DNA of 64,000 nucleotides from Pseudomonas putida (GTDB lineage Bacteria; Pseudomonadota; Gammaproteobacteria; Pseudomonadales; Pseudomonadaceae): NCBI RefSeq assembly GCF_005080685.1, contig NZ_CP039371.1, positions 4,774,001 to 4,838,000 of the forward strand, read 5' to 3'. Shown piece by piece: positions 57,907 to 64,000 of this stretch (position 1 is its first letter; each line of letters starts with the position of its first letter). The notes under the pieces were generated by a model. It saw only the letters and a program-made list of their open reading frames with translations, ran no database searches and was not told where the DNA came from. The position numbers and the translations under genes were made by a program.

Positions 57907-59280
57907 ATGCGCGCCCTTACCCCCCTCACCAGTGCAATCCTGTTGGCGATGACGTGCGCCAATACCCAGGCAATGTCGATAACCGAGGCGGTGCAGAGCG
58001 CCGTGGACTACCACCCCCAGGTCAGTTCCAATCGCAACAGCACGCTATCGGCCGATGAGGACGTAAAGTTCGCGCGCGGCGGCTACTACCCCACCGTCGA
58101 CCTGGTCGCAGGCTACGGACGCCAACGTTCGGACAACCTCAATACCCGCGGCCTGAATGCCGATGGCACGCGTAACCACAACAAGGAAACCCTCAACTAC
58201 ACGCAGTCAGAGCTACGCCTGCGGCAGATGATCTTTGACGGCTTCAACACCGCCAACGAAGTGGGCCGCACCGAGGCCGTCGCGACCTCCCGCGCCTACT
58301 ACACCCAGGCCATTGCCCAGGACGTCGCCCTGCGCGCCGTCGAGGTGTACCTGGAGGTCCTCAAACGTCGCGAACTGGTGACCCTGGCCAAGAACAACCT
58401 GCAGGCGCACCTGCGCGTCAACGACCAGATCGGCCTGCGCAGCGAACGCGGCGTGGGCAGCAACGCCGACCTCGATCAGTCCACCGCCCGCCGCGCCTTG
58501 GCGGAAAACAACCTGGACACCGCCGAAGTCGATCTGGCCGACGCCGAAGCCAACTTCTACAGCGTGATCGGCCGTGTGCCCGACGAGTTGGAGACGCCGC
58601 AGTCGATCCAGGCACAGATGCCCGCCAACCTGGACGCAGCGCGCCAGGGCATGCGGGAGAACAACCCGTACCTGAAATCCGCCCAGGCCGACGTCAACGC
58701 GGCGGAACAACAGTACGAGGTGGCCAAGTCGCCGTTCTACCCACGCCTGGATGCGGTGCTGGCGACCGGCGCCAACAACAACATCGGCGGCGAACGCGGG
58801 CATGCCAACAACGACTGGCAGGCGGGCGTCGAGCTCAGCTACAACCTGTTCCGCGGCGGCAGCGACAAGGCCCGCCTGCAATCGGACGCACACAAGATCA
58901 ACCAGGCGATGGACATCCGTAACAACGCCCTGCGCGAGCTGACCGAAAACCTCAGCCTGGCCTGGAACGCCATGAACAATGCGCGCAAGCAGACCCCGAC
59001 TGCCCGCGAGTACGCCGAAACCACCCAGCGTGTGCGTGGCGCCTACCAAGACCAGTTCGGCCTCGGCCAACGCACCCTGCTCGACGTGCTCGACAGTGAA
59101 AACGAGCTGTACAACGCCAACCGCCGTTACACCGAAGTGCGCTACACGGAAGAATTCTCGATGTACCGGGTGCTGGCGACCATGGGCGAACTGCTGAGCA
59201 AGCAGCGCATTTCCCTGCCACCTGAAGCCATCGCCAAGACCGATGTGCGAACCCAGGCCCAGTTGCCTGACATGCGCTGA
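57907..59280 (+). CDS. TolC-family outer-membrane protein of the adhesin type I secretion system (LapE-like)
   Basis: A 457-residue outer-membrane channel. Signal peptide about 1-21 (MRALTPLTSAILLAMTCANTQA), then the TolC repeats: ITEAVQSAVDYHPQVSSNRN, GVGSNADLDQSTARRALAENNL, FYPRLDAVLATGANNN, GQRTLLDVLDSENELYNANRRY. The ribosome site AGGGAG at 57892 fits ATG at 57907 (9-base gap); the ATG at 57898 touches it and is rejected. The ABC gene follows 61 bases later. Together with the divergent adhesin this matches the LapA/LapEBC layout. Confidence 0.92.
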   Translation: MRALTPLTSAILLAMTCANTQAMSITEAVQSAVDYHPQVSSNRNSTLSADEDVKFARGGYYPTVDLVAGYGRQRSDNLNTRGLNADGTRNHNKETLNYTQSELRLRQMIFDGFNTANEVGRTEAVATSRAYYTQAIAQDVALRAVEVYLEVLKRRELVTLAKNNLQAHLRVNDQIGLRSERGVGSNADLDQSTARRALAENNLDTAEVDLADAEANFYSVIGRVPDELETPQSIQAQMPANLDAARQGMRENNPYLKSAQADVNAAEQQYEVAKSPFYPRLDAVLATGANNNIGGERGHANNDWQAGVELSYNLFRGGSDKARLQSDAHKINQAMDIRNNALRELTENLSLAWNAMNNARKQTPTAREYAETTQRVRGAYQDQFGLGQRTLLDVLDSENELYNANRRYTEVRYTEEFSMYRVLATMGELLSKQRISLPPEAIAKTDVRTQAQLPDMR

Positions 59281-59341
59281 AGTGCAGCCACCTCCTGGCA
59301 CTGCTAGTAGTCCCCCATCCACCGTGGCGGAGTAGGCCATC

Positions 59342-61486
59342 GTGACCAGTATGCAAAGCGGGCAACCGCGCCCGGATGTCGATGACCCGTTGCTCGACGG
59401 CTTGCTGATCCTGTGTCACCTGCATGGCCGCCCGGCCAGCAGGGCAAGCCTGTGCAGTGGCCTGCCGCTGGCCCAGCAGCGCCTGGGCGCCGACCTGTTG
59501 CCGCGGGCAGCGGCAAGGGCCGGGTTGCAGGGCCGTGTGCTGCAGCGCCCGCTGACGGATATTTCGCCGCTCAACCTGCCGGTGCTGCTGTTGCTCAACG
59601 ATGGCCGCAGCGCCGTGCTGGAACGCTGGGGGGAAGATGGCCGGGCGCTGGTACTCCCCTGCGAGTCCGATGGCGGCGAGCAGTGGGTCGAACGCGACGC
59701 GCTGGAGCAGGCCTACGCCGGCCGCGCCTTGTTCGCCCGCCCCCGGCATACCCTGGAAGACTTGCGCTCGCCACTGGTGCCAAGGGTCGAAGCCTGGTTC
59801 CGCGATACCTTGCGCCATTCTCGCTGGTTGTATGGCGATGCCCTGCTGGCCAGCCTGCTGATCAACGTGCTGGGCCTGATGGTGCCGCTGTTCGTGATGC
59901 AGACCTACGACCGCGTCGTCCCCAACCAGGCGCTGTCGACGCTGTGGGTGCTGGTGGCCGGGTTGTTCATCGGCACCGCCTTCGAGCTGGTGTTGCGCAT
60001 GGTCCGGGCGCACCTTCTGGACCAGGCCGGCAAGAAAACCGACCTGATCCTCTCCGCCACCCTGTTCGAACGCATCACCGGCATGTCGATGAAGGCCCGG
60101 CCTGCCACCATCGGCGGTTTCGCCCAGAGCATCCACGACTTCCAGGGCCTGCGCGAATTCCTCACGGCGGTAACCCTCACCAGCATCATCGACCTGCCGT
60201 TCGTTGCCCTGATGCTGCTGGTGATAGGTCTGCTGGGCGGCTGGCTGGTGCTGATCCCATTGATCGCCTTCCCGCTGGCGGTGGGCTTCGCCCTGATCAT
60301 CCAGGCGCGCCTGCGCGACACCGTGCAGAAAAGCCTGAGCCTCGGCGCGGTCCGCCAGGCGCTGCTGATCGAGACCCTCGGCGGCCTGGAAACCCTCAAG
60401 GCCTGCGGCGCCGAAAGCGAGCGCCAGTACCAGTGGGAACACACCAATGGCGCCATCGCCCGCCTCGATGCCCATGCCCGCAACCTGTCGTCGCTGGCCA
60501 GCAACGGCACGCTGTTCATCCAGCAGTTCTGCGGCATGGCGACCATCGTCGCTGGGGTCTACAGCATCATCGCCGGCAACCTCAGCGTCGGTGCCCTGGT
60601 CGCCAGCTACATGCTCGGCAGCCGGGTGCTGGCCCCGCTCGGCCAGATCGCCGGGCTGATCACCCGCTACCAACAAGCCCAGTTGACCATGCGCAGCACC
60701 GACGCGCTGATGGCCCTGCCGCAAGAGCGCGAGGCGCAGCAGCAAGCGCTCGAGCACACCACGCTCAAGGGCGGCTTGGCCCTGAGCCACGTGACCTTCC
60801 GCTATCCCGGCCAGGCTTCGGCTGCGTTGCAGGACGTCAGCCTGTCGATCCAACCTGGCGAGCGCATCGGCATCATCGGCCGCAGCGGCTCGGGCAAGAG
60901 CACCCTGGCGCGCATGCTGATGGGCTTCTACCACCCCGATGACGGCCAGGTGCTGCTCGACAATCTCGACCTGCGCCAGCTGGACATCGCCGACCTGCGC
61001 AGCCAGATCGGTTACGTCGCCCACGACCTGCCGCTGCTGGCTGGCAGCCTGCGCGACAACCTCACCCTCGGCGCCCGCCACGTCAGCGATGCGCGCATGC
61101 TCGAGGTGGCCGAACTGACCGGCGTCACGGAACTTGCCCGGCAACACCCGAACGGCTTCGACCGCCCGGTCGGCGAACGCGGCCAACTGCTGTCGGGCGG
61201 CCAACGCCAGGCCGTGCTGCTGGCGCGGGCCTTGTTGCTAGAACCGCCCATCCTGATTCTCGACGAACCCACCAGCCACATGGACAACAGCGGCGAGGAA
61301 CAACTGCGCCAACGTCTGCTGGCCTGGGTACCGGGCAAGACCCTGCTGCTGGTGACCCACCGCACCTCGATGCTCAGCCTGGTGGACCGGCTGCTGGTGC
61401 TGGACAACGGCAAGATCGTCGCCGACGGACCGAAGGATGCGGTCGTCGACGCGTTGCGCAAGGGCCGCGTAGGCGCCGCCCTGTAG
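59342..61486 (+). CDS. Type I secretion ABC transporter (LapB-like)
   Basis: A 714-residue inner-membrane exporter. The N-terminal ~140 residues are a peptidase-C39-like domain without the catalytic cysteine, as in RTX adhesin exporters. Membrane helices occupy about 160-420 (LLASLLINVLGLMVPLFVMQTYDRVVPNQALSTLWVL is typical). The ATPase has Walker A GRSGSGKST near 513, signature LLSGGQRQAVLLARAL and Walker B ILILDEPTSHMD. Start is GTG at 59342 after GGAGTAGG; an ATG three codons on is possible. It forms an operon with the TolC-like and HlyD-like genes. Confidence 0.94.
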   Translation: MTSMQSGQPRPDVDDPLLDGLLILCHLHGRPASRASLCSGLPLAQQRLGADLLPRAAARAGLQGRVLQRPLTDISPLNLPVLLLLNDGRSAVLERWGEDGRALVLPCESDGGEQWVERDALEQAYAGRALFARPRHTLEDLRSPLVPRVEAWFRDTLRHSRWLYGDALLASLLINVLGLMVPLFVMQTYDRVVPNQALSTLWVLVAGLFIGTAFELVLRMVRAHLLDQAGKKTDLILSATLFERITGMSMKARPATIGGFAQSIHDFQGLREFLTAVTLTSIIDLPFVALMLLVIGLLGGWLVLIPLIAFPLAVGFALIIQARLRDTVQKSLSLGAVRQALLIETLGGLETLKACGAESERQYQWEHTNGAIARLDAHARNLSSLASNGTLFIQQFCGMATIVAGVYSIIAGNLSVGALVASYMLGSRVLAPLGQIAGLITRYQQAQLTMRSTDALMALPQEREAQQQALEHTTLKGGLALSHVTFRYPGQASAALQDVSLSIQPGERIGIIGRSGSGKSTLARMLMGFYHPDDGQVLLDNLDLRQLDIADLRSQIGYVAHDLPLLAGSLRDNLTLGARHVSDARMLEVAELTGVTELARQHPNGFDRPVGERGQLLSGGQRQAVLLARALLLEPPILILDEPTSHMDNSGEEQLRQRLLAWVPGKTLLLVTHRTSMLSLVDRLLVLDNGKIVADGPKDAVVDALRKGRVGAAL

Positions 61487-61487
61487 A

Positions 61488-61503
61488 CGCGGGCTTGCCC
61501 GCG
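61488..61503. repeat. REP remnant between the ABC and HlyD-family genes
   Basis: CGCGGGCTTGCCCGCG, a 16-base palindromic REP core two bases past the ABC stop. It could stabilise the upstream message and bias subunit levels. Confidence 0.7.
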
Positions 61504-61547
61504 ATGAGCCCCCCTGTGCTTCACGCCCGTTTCATGAGAGGTAGTCC

Positions 61548-62900
61548 ATGTCCATCGGCCATAGCGTTCGCAGTCCCCACGGCGCCGACAAGAACGCCGA
61601 ACGCGACTACATGCCAGAACTGGCTGGTGCCACCCTGCAGGACTCGCCGCGCCTGTCGCGCCTGACCGTCTGGCTGGCGGGGATCCTGTTGCTGGTAGCC
61701 CTGGCCTGGGCCAGTCTGGCCGTGCTCGATGAAGTGACGGTAGGCGAAGGCAAGGCTATTCCGTCGAGCAAGGTGCAGGTGGTGCAGAACCTGGAGGGCG
61801 GCATCGTCACTGAATTGTTCGTGCGCGAAGGACAGATGGTCGAGAAAGGCGCCAGGCTGTTGCGCCTGGACGACACCCGCTTTCGTTCCAACAAGGGCGA
61901 GAGCGAGGCTGATCGCTACGCGCTGATGGCCCAGGTGGAACGGCTGTCAGCCGAGTCCGAGGGTCGTCCGTTCGTGTTGTCGGACGAGGTCCGCGCCAAG
62001 GCGCCACAGGTCGCCGACGACGAACAGGCGCTGTACGACTCGCGCCAGCGCCGCCTGGCCAGCGAAAAGCAGACCCTTGCCGAGCAGTTGCGGCAGAAGA
62101 CCCAGGAGCTGGCCGAGTTCCGTTCCAAGGTCGAACAGTACCGCTCGGCCTTGGGGCTGTTGCAGGAAGAGCTGAACATGTCGTCGCCGCTGGTGGGCAC
62201 CGGCGCCATATCACCGGTGGAAATCCTCCGTCTCAAGCAGCGCACGGTCGAAGCCCGGGGCCAACTCAACGCCACCAGCCTGGCTATCCCTCGCGCCGAA
62301 GCGGCGGTGGCGGAAATCAAGAGCAAGGTGCAGGAATCCGATGCGACGTTCCGTTCCGAAGCGGCCAAGGACCTCAACGACAAGCGCACGGAGCTGTCGA
62401 AGATCACCGCTACCAGCATCGCCATCGACGACCGGGTCAACCGCACCACGGTGGTGTCGCCGGTGCGCGGCATCGTCAAACTGCTCAAGGTCAACACCAT
62501 CGGCGGCGTGGTGCAGCCAGGCAGCGATCTGGTGGAGATCGTGCCGATCGAGGACAACCTGCTGATCGAGGCCAAGGTAAGGCCTCAAGACGTGGCCTTC
62601 CTGCACCCTGGGCAGCAGGCCATGGTCAAGTTCAGTGCCTACGACTACACCATCTATGGCGGGTTGAAGGCCAAACTCGAGCTGATCAGCGCCGACACCG
62701 TGACCGACGACAAGGGCAACGCGTTCTATCTGATCCAGGTGCGGACCGAGAAGAACCATTTGGGGGGCGACAACAAGCCGTTGTTGATCATCCCGGGGAT
62801 GATTGCCACGGTGGATATCATCACCGGGCAGAAAAGCGTGCTGGATTATCTGCTCAAGCCGGTGCTCAAGGCGCGGACCGAGGCATTGCGCGAGCGTTGA
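61548..62900 (+). CDS. HlyD-family membrane fusion protein (LapC-like)
   Basis: A 450-residue periplasmic adaptor joining the ABC transporter to the TolC-like channel. A short cytoplasmic N-terminus precedes one membrane helix (about 42-62, LTVWLAGILLLVALAWASLAVLDEVT). A lipoyl half (GKAIPSSKVQVVQNLEGGIVTELFVREGQMVEKGARLLRLD), a long coiled coil (about 120-290) and a second lipoyl and beta-barrel part (VRGIVKLLKVNTIGGVVQPGSDLVEIVP) follow. The ATG follows GAGAGGTAG. Last gene of the secretion operon. Confidence 0.94.
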   Translation: MSIGHSVRSPHGADKNAERDYMPELAGATLQDSPRLSRLTVWLAGILLLVALAWASLAVLDEVTVGEGKAIPSSKVQVVQNLEGGIVTELFVREGQMVEKGARLLRLDDTRFRSNKGESEADRYALMAQVERLSAESEGRPFVLSDEVRAKAPQVADDEQALYDSRQRRLASEKQTLAEQLRQKTQELAEFRSKVEQYRSALGLLQEELNMSSPLVGTGAISPVEILRLKQRTVEARGQLNATSLAIPRAEAAVAEIKSKVQESDATFRSEAAKDLNDKRTELSKITATSIAIDDRVNRTTVVSPVRGIVKLLKVNTIGGVVQPGSDLVEIVPIEDNLLIEAKVRPQDVAFLHPGQQAMVKFSAYDYTIYGGLKAKLELISADTVTDDKGNAFYLIQVRTEKNHLGGDNKPLLIIPGMIATVDIITGQKSVLDYLLKPVLKARTEALRER

Positions 62901-62948
62901 TGGGCTCGCCGCGAGAGTGTTGGCGCCTTTGAAATCGAGCGCGCGGGC

Positions 62949-63083
62949 GGCGCTTCGCGAAGCGTGCGCTGAAGAGTTGTAGTGCCGCATACATCGAGCG
63001 CCGCCCGCGCGGCGCTTCGCGAAGCGTGCGCTGAAGAGTTGTAGTGCCGCATACATCGAGCGCCGCCCGCGCGGCGCTTCGCG
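62949..63083. repeat. 62-base tandem repeat, two copies plus a partial third
   Basis: GGCGCTTCGCGAAGCG begins at 62949 and 63011, and GGCGCTTCGCG at 63073. The two full units are identical in all 62 bases. Each unit contains the palindrome CGCTTCGCGAAGCG. The third copy turns into a REP core. Confidence 0.92.
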
Positions 63084-63304
63084 GGACAAGCCCGCTCCCA
63101 CATTTGTTGCAACGTGCCTATGTCTGTCAGGCCATGGTTGCTCGCCTTTGGCGCACCACGGAATATCGTGGTGCGCCCTGGCGCCAACACAAAAATCGCG
63201 CCGGGCCCACAAGGCTGACAACCATGGCCTATCAGACATAGGCACGTTGCAACAAATGTGGGAGCGGGCTTGTCCCGCGAAGCGCCGCGCGGGCGGCGCT
63301 CGAT
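63056..63304. repeat. Large nested inverted repeat (about 85-base arms)
   Basis: Left arm about 63056-63140, right arm about 63220-63304, inverse copies differing at about two positions (CTGTCAGG versus CTGATAGG). Each arm has a REP core GCGGGACAAGCCCGCTCCCACA. In the centre a second palindrome, GGCGCACCACG-GAATAT-CGTGGTGCGCC, occupies 63150-63177. With the tandem repeat it fills the 437-base gap between the HlyD-family gene and the DTW gene, where I see no gene. Confidence 0.92.
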
Positions 63305-63337
63305 CTGACCGACACCGAAAACCTCACGGCAAGCACT

Positions 63338-63937
63338 TCAATCCCCCCCATGATTACGCGCAAACACCTCGGCCCCCATCGCGTCGATCTGCCCCTCGAT
63401 CAACGCCTCAAACGGCCGTAGCAACCCATCGAACTTAGCCGGTTGCTCCAGCACGTTCAGCGCCTGTACCACCGCCTCGAGGGTCGACAGCGCCCCAGGC
63501 TCCGGCGCCTTGCGCAGGCGATAACGCGACGGCGCCACCTGCGCCAGCGTGACCCGGGGCAGCGCCTCGAGCAGCGGGTTCAGGTACAGCAGCTTGCGCG
63601 CCTTGCGCCAGGTGCCGTCGGGGACGACAAGCAGCAACGGGACGTCGTCTGCCTCGCCATAGGTTGTAAGCTCCTGAGCCTGTTCGCCCGGAAATAGCAG
63701 CACCGGCCGATAGCGTGGAGTCGCCAGCAGTTCATCGAGGTCATCGAACACTTCACCAATACGCAGCTCGGCATTGACCAGCCCCAGGGCCGCCAGGCGC
63801 GCGGTGTTGAGCGCGTGGCCGGTTTCACTGGGGTGCTGCAGCACGACCACGCGGGTGCGGCTGGCGAGTGCGGGAATCAATGGGCAGAGGCAATGGTCGA
63901 GTGGGCGCTGGCAGCGTTCGCAGCGAGGTCTGGGCAT
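63338..63937 (-). CDS. DTW-domain tRNA-uridine aminocarboxypropyltransferase (TapT-like)
   Basis: A 199-residue enzyme that probably adds the acp group to uridine of tRNA variable loops using S-adenosylmethionine. Cysteine-rich N-terminus (CERCQRPLDHCLCP), RVVVLQHPSETGHALNTARLA, the DTW-type motif in VPDGTWRKARKLLYLNP and LSTLEAV near the end. I chose ATG at 63937 because GGAG lies just upstream; a GTG at 63955 adds six residues. Nothing is seen in the remaining 63 bases of the window. Confidence 0.88.
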   Translation of the reverse strand: MPRPRCERCQRPLDHCLCPLIPALASRTRVVVLQHPSETGHALNTARLAALGLVNAELRIGEVFDDLDELLATPRYRPVLLFPGEQAQELTTYGEADDVPLLLVVPDGTWRKARKLLYLNPLLEALPRVTLAQVAPSRYRLRKAPEPGALSTLEAVVQALNVLEQPAKFDGLLRPFEALIEGQIDAMGAEVFARNHGGD

Positions 63938-64000
63938 GGGAGTCTCCGTTGACACACGGATTTTGCCACAGCCAGCGACTTGCCCGCGAATGGCCTGGCA

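Noticed and set aside
62949..63304. Possible CRISPR-like array
   Set aside because: Units are directly adjacent with no variable spacers, only two full copies exist, and the rest is an inverted repeat; no cas genes.

Overview
This 64-kb window is a chromosomal segment of a high-GC gammaproteobacterium, almost certainly a Pseudomonas of the P. putida group. The evidence is the aotJQMP-argR / acs / phhR-phhAB / ydiJ / aroP / rluB-scpBA gene order, the putida-type REP elements (core CGGGCAAGCCCGCTCC), and proteins that match Pseudomonas families in length and key residues, such as Acs K609 and a 728-residue PlpD. No tRNA, rRNA, CRISPR array, prophage or transposase was found.

Region 1 (1-11.4 kb) is amino-acid and acetate metabolism. 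It holds the 5' part of astC (arginine catabolism), the arginine/ornithine ABC importer aotJQMP with its regulator argR, acs, and the phenylalanine hydroxylase system phhR / phhA-phhB. Candidate ArgR, TyrR/PhhR and Hfq/Crc sites sit where these pathways predict them. A further PhhR-like box lies upstream of the aromatic permease aroP at 23.5 kb.

Region 2 (11.6-23 kb) has a 41-codon ORF and then a 1395-residue protein whose last 65 residues carry a deaminase-like Zn signature (DAE, then CRSC). It is a candidate polymorphic toxin with no visible immunity gene. An MFS transporter, the FAD/Fe-S dehydrogenase ydiJ, a LysR regulator and aroP follow.

Region 3 (23-44.5 kb) is mostly housekeeping: rluB, the tightly overlapped scpB-scpA-yciO-rnm group, yciB and yciI. 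It also has a Cpx-like envelope-stress cluster (regulator, Spy/CpxP-like protein, kinase) with a CpxR-type box, a nitroreductase, trkH, two AraC regulators, an EamA exporter, the type Vd autotransporter phospholipase plpD, a MarR regulator, recQ, a YecA protein and ybaN.

Region 4 (44.7-48.9 kb) is an orphan type VI secretion module: a VasX/BTH_I2691-type pore-forming effector, an overlapping membrane protein that is the likely immunity partner, and a broken PAAR-like gene. The 3' half of this module is clearly richer in A+T than its surroundings.

Region 5 (48.9-62.9 kb) is a biofilm-adhesin island. A 2839-residue LapA/MapA-type adhesin has an N-terminal retention module, a TAAG LapG-type cleavage motif, two classes of long tandem repeats, a VWA domain and RTX repeats. 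It diverges from its own type I secretion system (TolC-like, LapB-like ABC, LapC-like HlyD). lapD and lapG are not in the window. The island ends in an elaborate nested inverted and tandem repeat, followed by a DTW-domain tRNA-modification gene.
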